NCBI GenBank assembly: GCA_045635885.1
Contig: JAZTWO010000017.1
Coordinates: forward strand, 1 to 5,969
From: RGIG4608 sp045635885
GTDB lineage: Bacteria; Bacillota; Clostridia; Oscillospirales; CAG-272
Direction of reading: 5' to 3'
DNA length: 5,969 nt
A model generated the notes under the pieces. That model was not told where the DNA came from. It saw only the letters and a program-made list of their open reading frames with translations, and ran no database searches. Shown here piece after piece: positions 1 through 4,868 of this stretch. The first letter of the stretch is position 1; each line of letters opens with the position of its first letter. A program made the position numbers and the translations under genes.

Positions 1-10
1 TTTGAGAGAC

Positions 11-87
11 TGGCGACCCGAAGGGGACTCGAACCCCTGACCTCTAGCGTGACAGGCTAGCGTTCTAACCAACTGAACTACCGGGCC
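11..87 (-). tRNA. tRNA-Asp (anticodon GUC)
   Basis: Read on the minus strand, this 77-nt segment folds into a complete cloverleaf. The acceptor arms GGCCCGG and TCGGGTC pair with two G-U wobbles. The D arm is GTTC/GAAC, and the anticodon stem CTAGC/GCTAG holds the loop CTGTCAC with anticodon GTC. The T arm is AGGGG-TTCGAGT-CCCCT. The discriminator base is G, as expected for Asp, and the CCA end is encoded (TGG at 11-13 on the plus strand). It is the second tRNA after tRNA-Val and probably shares its promoter. The anticodon, discriminator and full pairing make the identity secure. Confidence 0.97.
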
Positions 88-99
88 TTATTTGGAATA

Positions 100-117
100 A
101 ATGCGGTATCCCGCATT
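100..117 (-). other. hairpin between the two tRNA genes
   Basis: AATGCGG and CCGCATT form a perfect 7-bp inverted repeat around a 4-base loop, ending 12 bases before the 5' end of tRNA-Asp. No T-run follows it on the minus strand, so it does not look like a terminator. It may be a spacer structure that positions processing of the tRNA-Val/tRNA-Asp precursor. The rest of the 76-base spacer holds a weaker CGAGG/CCTCG pairing and a T6 run directly after the tRNA-Val CCA. Confidence 0.45.
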
Positions 118-163
118 CATTTTCCTGCACCGAGGTGTTATACTTGCCCTCGATTATAAAAAA

Positions 164-239
164 TGGTGGAAACAATAGGGCTCGAACCTATGACCCTCTG
201 CTTGTAAGGCAGATGCTCTCCCAACTGAGCTATGCTTCC
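164..239 (-). tRNA. tRNA-Val (anticodon UAC)
   Basis: This is a complete 76-nt cloverleaf on the minus strand. Acceptor GGAAGCA pairs with TGTTTCC (one wobble). The D arm is GCTC/GAGC, and the anticodon stem TCTGC/GCAGA holds loop CTTACAA with anticodon TAC, which reads GUN valine codons. The T arm is ATAGG-TTCGAGC-CCTAT, the discriminator is A, and CCA is encoded (TGG at 164-166). It lies directly downstream of a consensus promoter at 270-298 and upstream of tRNA-Asp in a two-gene tRNA unit, with hslO further upstream on the same strand. Confidence 0.97.
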
Positions 240-243
240 ATAC

Positions 244-264
244 CTGCCGTTCTTTCAACGGCAG
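244..264 (-). other. leader hairpin of the tRNA transcript
   Basis: CTGCCGTT and AACGGCAG form a perfect 8-bp stem around a 5-base loop. It ends four bases before the 5' end of tRNA-Val. The -10 box ends at 270, so transcription should start near 263-264 and this hairpin would form the very 5' end of the primary transcript. No T-run follows, so it is unlikely to be a terminator. A role in 5' stability or in presenting the precursor to RNase P is an inference. Confidence 0.5.
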
Positions 265-269
265 AAGTT

Positions 270-298
270 ATTATATCACAGTAAATTTCAATTGTCAA
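270..298 (-). promoter_or_regulatory. sigma-70 type promoter of the tRNA-Val/tRNA-Asp unit
   Basis: On the minus strand the sequence has TTGACA at 298-293, a 17-base spacer, and TATAAT at 275-270. The base triplet TGA just before TATAAT also gives an extended -10. This is an exact consensus match at ideal spacing, 31 bases upstream of tRNA-Val, as expected for a strongly expressed stable RNA. It lies between the hslO stop codon and the tRNAs, so they need not depend on read-through from hslO. No convincing terminator separates them from hslO. Confidence 0.9.
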
Positions 299-319
299 TA
301 GTTTTTTGCAATTTTTTTA

Positions 320-1213
320 TTATTCTTCAAACATTTTTTCAATATCTTCACGTGTGAAAATGTGTTTTTTGTTACAGAAGCGACAATTTACCTCCAAATG
401 CTCCTCTTTTCCTTCGGAAACCTGCTCCCAAAGCATCTTTTGAAGCTCGGGCTTGCCAAGGGAAATGAGCGCACGCTCCATTCTGTCTCTTGAACAATTG
501 CAAAGGTAATCCACGTCAAGCTCGTCGAAAAGGTCATATTCAATACCCTCAAGCGCAATTTCTGCAATTTCCACGTTTGAAAGTCCTGCTTCAAAAAGTG
601 AAGAAACGTTTGAAAGTTTGGGAACATTCTTTTCAATCGCCTCAATTGTTTTATCGTCTGCAAAGGGAAGGAGCTGAATAAGAACACCACCTGCAGCACG
701 GCAAGTGCAATCGGTTTCAACAAGAACGCCAAGCGCACAAACTGTGGGAATCTGCTCGCTTTCTGCGTAATATTGAGCAATGTCCTCGGCAATTTCGCCA
801 CTTACAATTTTAATTGATCCGGAGAAGGGGATTTCCGCACCCGTATCACGAATAACGTTGAGAAGTCCCTGACCAACTGCGCCGCCAACATCGAGTTTTC
901 CGTTGGGCTTTAAAGGAAGCTCAACGTCGGGATTTTGAATATATCCACGCACGTTTCCGTAATAGTCACCAACTGCCAAAACTCTGCCGGCGGGACCGTC
1001 ACCGCCAAAGCAAACGGTGATGCTGTTTTCCACCTCGCCAAGCATACAACCCATAATTGAAGTTGCGGTGAGAAGACGTCCAAGCGTCGCACTTGCAGTT
1101 GGAGTTGTTTTGTGATATTCAATTGCTTGATTAACAATGTCGGTTGAATTGATAATGTGTATTCGTGCGCTTCCGTCACTTGTCATCGCACGCAAAATTT
1201 TTGATTGTGCCAT
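320..1213 (-). CDS. hslO: Hsp33 redox-regulated molecular chaperone
   Basis: The predicted 297-residue protein is Hsp33, a cytoplasmic holdase that zinc keeps inactive and that oxidative plus thermal stress activates through disulfide formation. Family features seen are the N-terminal domain motif VGGAVGQG (about residues 109-116), the AAGGVLIQLLP segment (about 173-183), and C-terminal zinc ligands Cys238-x-Cys240 and Cys277-x2-Cys280. Length matches the family (about 290). The gap between the two Cys pairs is 36 residues; the published family pattern is about 27-32, so this protein carries a slightly longer loop (WEQVSEGK region). I chose the ATG at 1213-1211 (MAQSK) because an AAAGGA-like ribosome site lies about 10 bases upstream; the reading frame could extend 13 codons further, but that stretch is low-complexity and covers the ribosome site. 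The 5' side abuts repeat copy A; I see no clear promoter of its own. Confidence 0.97.
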   Translation of the reverse strand: MAQSKILRAMTSDGSARIHIINSTDIVNQAIEYHKTTPTASATLGRLLTATSIMGCMLGEVENSITVCFGGDGPAGRVLAVGDYYGNVRGYIQNPDVELPLKPNGKLDVGGAVGQGLLNVIRDTGAEIPFSGSIKIVSGEIAEDIAQYYAESEQIPTVCALGVLVETDCTCRAAGGVLIQLLPFADDKTIEAIEKNVPKLSNVSSLFEAGLSNVEIAEIALEGIEYDLFDELDVDYLCNCSRDRMERALISLGKPELQKMLWEQVSEGKEEHLEVNCRFCNKKHIFTREDIEKMFEE

Positions 1214-1223
1214 TTTTATTTTT

Positions 1224-1229
1224 CCTTTT
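1224..1229 (-). promoter_or_regulatory. ribosome binding site deciding the hslO start
   Basis: The minus strand reads AAAAGG followed by an A-rich spacer of 10 bases before the ATG at 1213. It is only moderately strong, but it is the best site near the conserved MAQSK start and argues against the longer frame beginning at 1252. Confidence 0.55.
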
Positions 1230-1260
1230 ATTTTTTGTTGAAGAAGATACAAAGATAAGA

Positions 1261-1641
1261 CCGCTCAAGCCGCTTGGGCTCGCGCTTTTGAAAAAGCGCG
1301 GTAAAACAATAGTGTGGGTTTGCAATGACCCTGCGTGAATTTTTGAGTATTTCTTGCGAAATACTCGGTTTTGAAACTCCAATCCTGCCCTTATGTACAA
1401 GTACAACGGTCAGTTTTGAATTTTCAAAACTACGAAAACCAACCTCTTGTGAGCTTGATTTTCTAAAATTCACTTTGCAAGCTATAGGTATTTCGATAGC
1501 AGTATGGCTATGTTTTGAATAGCAAATCACAGATTTTGCGAATATATGAGCAAAATCGTTATGTTCCGCTAGCGGAACGATTTGCGCGAAATTTTGCCGC
1601 AAAGCTGATTAAAAGTTTTTGCCAAGCTTTTTTCAAAAAGC
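1261..1641. repeat. structured intergenic repeat, copy A
   Basis: This copy fills the gap between nagB and hslO. Its first 50 bases match 5666-5715 (copy B) at 47 of 50 positions. Further blocks shared with copy B include the 20 identical bases at 1422-1441 and 5824-5843, TTTTCTAAAATT at 1459-1470, and the 18-base box at 1520-1537 (17 of 18). Hairpins visible on the plus strand, in order: 1281-1300 (CGCGCTTT/AAAGCGCG), 1345-1366 (GAGTATTT/AAATACTC), 1412-1431 (AGTTTTGA/TCAAAACT), 1440-1457 (CAACCTC/GAGCTTG, one mismatch), 1481-1500 (GCTAT/ATAGC), 1532-1557 (GATTTTGC/GCAAAATC), the perfect 16-bp palindrome at 1563-1578, and 1626-1641 (GCTTTTT/AAAAAGC). I see no protein gene here. Exact ends are uncertain by about 10 bases. 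Confidence 0.85.
1626..1641 (-). terminator. possible terminator after nagB (end hairpin of repeat copy A)
   Basis: The imperfect hairpin GCTTTTT/AAAAAGC begins 24 bases after the nagB stop codon and is followed on the minus strand by TTGGCAAAAAC and TTTT. The T-run is displaced rather than immediate, so termination would be weak. Its position matches the hairpin behind tcdA at 4086-4107, which is why I list it; it may simply be the end of the repeat. Confidence 0.35.
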
Positions 1642-1664
1642 GTAAATCTTTTTCTAACTAAATA

Positions 1665-2387
1665 CTAAATATACTTACCTGCAAGCTCGTCGCAGATGAG
1701 AATGCAGTCGGGGTGATTACGCAAAATTGTAGCAGGAACTTCCTCACGAATTTCACCGTTAACGAGTTCGTTGATAGCATATGCCTTACCCTCACCGTTA
1801 GCAAGAATAACAATTTTCTTTGCATTCATAATGTTAGAAAGACCCATGGTAAACGCCTGACGGGGAACTTCATCAATAGAATTGAAAAGACGAGAATTAT
1901 CCTTAATTGTGCTTTCTGCAAGGTCAACGATATGAGTTACGGAATCGAATGGAGTGCCTGGCTCGTTGAAAGCGATATGACCGTTAGAGCCGATTCCAAG
2001 AACCTGAACGTCCTGAACGAGCTCAGAAAGAAGAGCGTTATAGCGAGCGCATTCTGCGTCCGTATCCTGTGCCTTTCCGTTTTCGATATGTGTATTTTCA
2101 AGCTTGATGTCAATTTTCTTAAAGAGATTTTCTCTCATAAAATAAACGTAGCTCTGATCGCTGTTGATGTCAAGGCCAACGTATTCGTCAAGGTTAACTG
2201 CTCTACAATTAGCATAAGAAGTTCCATTTTCCTTGTGATCCTGCTCCATTTTTGCATAAAGTCCCAAGGGGGTTGAACCTGTTGCAAGACCAAGAACTGC
2301 GTCCGGCTTGTTTTTAACAACGTCGAGAACTACCTTAAGCGCTTCTTCGCTCATTTCATCATAATTTTTCACCTTGATAATCTTCAT
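1665..2387 (-). CDS. nagB: glucosamine-6-phosphate deaminase
   Basis: NagB converts glucosamine 6-phosphate to fructose 6-phosphate and ammonia in the cytoplasm, linking amino-sugar and cell-wall sugar breakdown to glycolysis. The 240-residue protein has the phosphate-loop motif LGLATGSTPLG (residues 32-42), the catalytic Asp67 in NLDEYVGL, and GIGSNGHIAFNEPG (131-144) carrying His137 and Glu142. Asn135 stands where E. coli NagB has Asp141, as I recall for Bacillus-type enzymes. The length fits the short Gram-positive form rather than the 266-residue E. coli form. The start at 2387 (MKIIKV) is fixed by a GGAGGT site five bases upstream; the frame extends 19 codons further but those codons lie over the ribosome site and leader. 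It has its own promoter (2458-2486) with an overlapping inverted repeat, so inducible control is plausible. No nagA or nagR is in the window. Confidence 0.97.
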   Translation of the reverse strand: MKIIKVKNYDEMSEEALKVVLDVVKNKPDAVLGLATGSTPLGLYAKMEQDHKENGTSYANCRAVNLDEYVGLDINSDQSYVYFMRENLFKKIDIKLENTHIENGKAQDTDAECARYNALLSELVQDVQVLGIGSNGHIAFNEPGTPFDSVTHIVDLAESTIKDNSRLFNSIDEVPRQAFTMGLSNIMNAKKIVILANGEGKAYAINELVNGEIREEVPATILRNHPDCILICDELAGKYI

Positions 2388-2392
2388 AAAAT

Positions 2393-2398
2393 ACCTCC
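2393..2398 (-). promoter_or_regulatory. strong ribosome binding site of nagB
   Basis: GGAGGT sits five bases upstream of the ATG at 2387-2385. It decides the start at MKIIKV against the upstream in-frame ATG at 2444. Confidence 0.85.
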
Positions 2399-2442
2399 AA
2401 AGTATATAAAAAATAAAATTTTCTGCAAATAAATTGTATTCC

Positions 2443-2460
2443 AATAAATTCGGATTTATT
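2443..2460. promoter_or_regulatory. operator-like inverted repeat at the nagB promoter
   Basis: AATAAAT-TCGG-ATTTATT is a perfect 7-bp inverted repeat with a 4-base centre. It overlaps the -10 box (2458-2463) and covers the predicted transcription start near 2451. A second, partly overlapping repeat, ATTG-TATTC-CAAT, lies at 2433-2445. A repressor bound here would block nagB transcription. It does not clearly resemble the GntR/NagR site I remember, and the region is AT-rich, so chance is a real alternative. Confidence 0.4.
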
Positions 2461-2486
2461 ATAACAAACTTTCATAATAAATGCAA
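2458..2486 (-). promoter_or_regulatory. sigma-70 type promoter of nagB
   Basis: On the minus strand TTGCAT (2486-2481) and TATAAT (2463-2458) are separated by exactly 17 bases. The -35 box begins four bases past the cca stop codon, so nagB can be transcribed independently. With no clear cca terminator, read-through from cca is also likely. The predicted leader is about 65 bases. Confidence 0.8.
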
Positions 2487-2490
2487 GAAT

Positions 2491-3711
2491 TTATTTAAAT
2501 TCTTTAATTATTTCTTTTGCTTTATCTATTAAAATTGACTTTTCGTTAAATTCGGGCGCATCAATTACCAATGATAGCAGAGAATTGAGAGTTTTTCCAA
2601 CAAGCATACGGTTGTCTTGACAAAGCGGGAGCAAATCGTCGCCCTTTATTGCAAGATCAGAAACTCTAAGCGGTCTTTTTTGCATTCGTTCTGCCAAAAC
2701 GATTGATTTGAATGTGTCAAATTTCTCTTTTTCCGCCCAAACTGAATAAACATCAAGAGCATCCGCCAAAATGTTATCATATAAATGAAGAAAATGCCTT
2801 GCCCATTTTGAATAATTTTCGCTTTGAATTTTGAAATTTTTCACTTTGCAAAGACGCAAAATTTTCTTTTTTTCATCGTTTGATAAGCGAAGGGAGTTGA
2901 GAAAATTCTCTTGTTCATCCTCGCTGTAATTTGAAAGCAAAATAGCAAGTCTTGTGGAAAAATTTCCACTAGGAACGAGATTGATAGCGCAAATTTGCTC
3001 ATTTGAGGGTGGAGAAATTTCAAAAATTTCGTTCCAAATTCCACCGTCAACCATTTTTTTAAGCGAATATGAAGCGCCACTTGATGACAAAAGGCGTTTC
3101 AACTCTGCAGAAATTCTCTCACGAGCTATATTTTTGAGTAGCGAAGCGCATTTCTTTGCACCATCAAATGTCTTTTCTTCAATTTCGAATTCAAGTTGAG
3201 CCGCAAAACGAAAGGCACGCAAAATACGGAGTGCGTCCTCACAAAATCGTTTTTCGGGGTCGCCAACTGCACGAATTATCTTGTTTTTAAGGTCGGTTGT
3301 GCCGCCAAAAAGGTCAATAATTCCACCGTTTTCGTTGTAAGCCATTGCATTGACCGTGAAATCTCGACGAGAAAGGTCATCTTGTATGCTTTTTGAAAAG
3401 CTCACACTCTCGGGACGTCGGGAATCTCGATATTCACCGTCAACTCGGTATGTTGTAATTTCTATTGGGAGTCGCACACCGTCCTCGTCGAACAAAACCG
3501 TAATTGTTCCGTGCTTTATCCCTGTTGGAATGGTGCGAAAATCTGCAAAAACGGATAAAATTTCGTCGGGTGTTGCGCTTGTTGTCACATCCCAGTCAGA
3601 AGGCGTTTTGCTAAGCAATGAATCTCTAACCGCACCACCTACCGCATATGCGGAATAGCCCGACCGTTCGAGCAATTCTATGCAATTTTTAACGTGTGTC
3701 GGGTGTTTCAT
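2491..3711 (-). CDS. cca: CCA tRNA nucleotidyltransferase (class II)
   Basis: This enzyme adds or repairs the 3' CCA of tRNAs without a template. The 406-residue protein is full length for the Gram-positive form. Motifs in order: AVGGAVRDSLL (residues 23-33); the metal-binding Asp39-x-Asp41 in SDWDV; the flexible-loop segment YRVDGEYRDSRRPESVSF (88-105); RRDFTVNAMA (115-124); EDALRILRAFRFA (158-170), the nucleotide-recognition helix; then an RNA-binding helical region (about 176-230) and a helical C-terminal body and tail. The intact flexible loop argues against a CC-only enzyme, from family knowledge; an A-adding enzyme cannot be excluded by eye. No HD phosphohydrolase motif is evident. AAGGAGG six bases before the ATG fixes the start. 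Both tRNAs in the window already encode CCA, so its role for them would be end repair. The upstream gap is repeat copy C; no clear promoter is seen. Confidence 0.94.
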   Translation of the reverse strand: MKHPTHVKNCIELLERSGYSAYAVGGAVRDSLLSKTPSDWDVTTSATPDEILSVFADFRTIPTGIKHGTITVLFDEDGVRLPIEITTYRVDGEYRDSRRPESVSFSKSIQDDLSRRDFTVNAMAYNENGGIIDLFGGTTDLKNKIIRAVGDPEKRFCEDALRILRAFRFAAQLEFEIEEKTFDGAKKCASLLKNIARERISAELKRLLSSSGASYSLKKMVDGGIWNEIFEISPPSNEQICAINLVPSGNFSTRLAILLSNYSEDEQENFLNSLRLSNDEKKKILRLCKVKNFKIQSENYSKWARHFLHLYDNILADALDVYSVWAEKEKFDTFKSIVLAERMQKRPLRVSDLAIKGDDLLPLCQDNRMLVGKTLNSLLSLVIDAPEFNEKSILIDKAKEIIKEFK

Positions 3712-3717
3712 AATGCT

Positions 3718-3724
3718 CCTCCTT
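3718..3724 (-). promoter_or_regulatory. strong ribosome binding site of cca
   Basis: AAGGAGG lies six bases upstream of the ATG at 3711, close to the ideal anti-16S match, and supports initiation at MKHPTHV. Confidence 0.85.
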
Positions 3725-3740
3725 GTTTGAGTTTTGGTTT

Positions 3741-4112
3741 TTGAAAGTTAGAAAGTAAAGAATGTCACTTTTTTCGAGAAAAAAGTAACCAAAAAAGCTT
3801 TTTCAAAGCATTTATAAAAGTAGCCGTAGAGTTAGCTTAAACTCGACCAAGCTCTGCGCCAAATCGAGTGCCTCACTTCTTCGCGCTCGGCACATTGTTA
3901 TTTTCGTTTTTTAAACGAAAAAACCACGATTTGCTACTGCAGTACGTAGCCATTTTGGCGGCGATATGTCTATAGTGAAAGTAGCAAATTAGATTTTTCG
4001 ACAAGGGAGAAAAATCATCTGTGTCAATTTTTTGACACAATTTGCGCAAAATTTATTTATAAAAAGCGTTTAAAAAAGTTTTTGCGCCACTTTTTTCAAA
4101 AAGTGGCAAAAC
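3741..4112. repeat. structured intergenic repeat, copy C (divergent)
   Basis: This copy fills the tcdA-cca gap and is the most diverged of the three. Homology to copies A and B rests on the same order of parts in the right half: an ACGAAAA-plus-CCA block (3915-3925), a TAGCAAAT box (3982-3989) directly before the hairpin GATTTTTC/GAAAAATC (3992-4016), a further perfect hairpin TGTGTCAA/TTGACACA (4020-4039) followed by ATTTGCGC, and the end hairpin GCCACTTTTT/AAAAAGTGGC (4086-4107). The box is also one arm of a 10-bp stem, ATTTGCTACT 3929-3938 with AGTAGCAAAT 3980-3989. The left half has its own hairpins: 3767-3786 (ACTTTTTTC/GAAAAAAGT), 3901-3921 (TTTTCGTTT/AAACGAAAA), and GTGCC/GGCAC near 3868-3893. 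No gene is seen. The left boundary is uncertain. Confidence 0.7.
4086..4107 (-). terminator. possible terminator after tcdA (end hairpin of repeat copy C)
   Basis: The perfect 10-bp inverted repeat GCCACTTTTT/AAAAAGTGGC starts 27 bases past the tcdA stop. On the minus strand it is followed by GCAAAAAC and then a T6 run. The displaced T-run makes it a non-canonical terminator. It matches the position and shape of the hairpin after nagB, so the end of the element may serve as a terminator for whatever gene precedes it. Confidence 0.45.
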
Positions 4113-4134
4113 ATTTAACTTTGTAACTTCTATA

Positions 4135-4848
4135 TTATGAAATCAAATCCTTAATAACCTCACCTGCAAGAATAAAACCTGCTACGGGTGGGACAAAGGA
4201 GCAAGAAGCAGGGGATGTGCGTCCCGTGTTGCCCTTTTGCTCTGCGCCATCAATTTCGTGGGGAGTGGAGGGAATTTCTTTTGAATAAACAACTTTTAAG
4301 TGTTTAATTCCTTCCTTTTTGCAAAGCCCACGCATCACTTTTGCAAGAGGGCAAACGCTTGTTTTGTGAATATCCGCAACCTCAAAAGCGGAGGGATCGA
4401 GCTTGTTGCCCGTTCCCATTGAACAAATAATGGGAGTGCCGACTTCGTTGGCACGTTTTACAAGCTCCATCTTGCCCTTGACGGTGTCAATGGCATCAAT
4501 TACATAATCATATTTTGAAAAATCAAACAAATCCGCAGTTTCGGGGAGATAGAAAATCGGATATTTGTTAATTTTAACGTCGGGATTTATCTCCTTGGCG
4601 CGTTCTTCTGCAACGTCAACCTTTTTTTGACCCACGGTTTTAGTTGTGGCAAGGATTTGACGGTTGATATTTGATGTTGCAACCTCGTCAGAGTCGATTA
4701 TGTCAATCTCACCAACACCTGCACGAACAAGCGCCTCAAGGGCATAGCCACCAACTCCGCCAATGCCGAACACCGCCACACGACTGTTTTTTAATTTTTC
4801 AATCGCCTCTGTTCCAAGAAGCATTTCAGTTCTTAAAAATTTTTGCAT
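4135..4848 (-). CDS. tcdA: tRNA threonylcarbamoyladenosine dehydratase
   Basis: TcdA is an E1-like, ATP-using enzyme that dehydrates t6A at position 37 of ANN-decoding tRNAs to the cyclic form ct6A, improving decoding. The 237-residue protein starts with the typical SRTE-like LRTEMLLG segment. It then shows the ThiF/MoeB Rossmann motif GIGGVGG (28-34), SNINRQI (59-65), the conserved IDAIDTVKGK stretch (117-126), SMGTGNKLDP (143-152) and HKTSVCPLAKVMR with Cys166. The C-terminal SPASCSFVPPVAGF (212-225) and lack of a ThiS/MoaD partner gene favour TcdA over ThiF or MoeB. The start at 4848 lies one base after the stop of the preceding gene (TAATATG), so translational coupling is likely; the only ribosome-site match, AGGTGG, lies about 12 bases upstream inside that gene. 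An in-frame ATG at 4905 exists but would overlap the upstream gene by 56 bases. Confidence 0.93.
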   Translation of the reverse strand: MQKFLRTEMLLGTEAIEKLKNSRVAVFGIGGVGGYALEALVRAGVGEIDIIDSDEVATSNINRQILATTKTVGQKKVDVAEERAKEINPDVKINKYPIFYLPETADLFDFSKYDYVIDAIDTVKGKMELVKRANEVGTPIICSMGTGNKLDPSAFEVADIHKTSVCPLAKVMRGLCKKEGIKHLKVVYSKEIPSTPHEIDGAEQKGNTGRTSPASCSFVPPVAGFILAGEVIKDLIS

Positions 4849-4868
4849 ATTATTTGTATTCCACCTGA
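4849..4868 (-). promoter_or_regulatory. stop-start junction coupling the LRR gene to tcdA
   Basis: The minus strand reads AGGTGG, then 12 bases, then the tcdA ATG, with the LRR gene's TAA separated from the ATG by a single base. The ribosome-site spacing is long, so re-initiation by ribosomes finishing the upstream gene is the likely mode of tcdA translation (inference). Confidence 0.5.

Noticed and set aside
150..163. A TATAAT sequence between the two tRNAs as a promoter for tRNA-Asp
   Set aside because: No -35 match lies at suitable spacing inside tRNA-Val, and the upstream consensus promoter is sufficient for both tRNAs.
388..1179. Several open frames of 60-140 codons overlapping hslO in other frames on both strands
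   Set aside because: hslO has a clear family match and a ribosome site; the overlapping frames have neither and have low-complexity or odd compositions.
1228..1602. A 124-codon open frame on the minus strand through repeat copy A
   Set aside because: The matching frame in copy B contains a stop codon, the differences between copies fall in paired stems rather than at silent positions, and no ribosome site precedes it. It is best explained as a by-product of the structured repeat.
1261..1641. A CRISPR array or riboswitch in the repeat regions
   Set aside because: There are no short direct repeats with regular spacers. The conserved blocks do not match any riboswitch core I know, and the element occurs in front of functionally unrelated genes, which argues against a ligand-specific switch.
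1713..2276. A 187-codon plus-strand frame opposite nagB
   Set aside because: It lies entirely antisense to a confident nagB and shows no recognisable domain. Long antisense frames arise by chance opposite biased codon use.
2388..2444. Longer nagB with 19 extra N-terminal residues
   Set aside because: The extra codons run over the GGAGGT ribosome site and part of the leader, and the conserved NagB start is MKIIKV.
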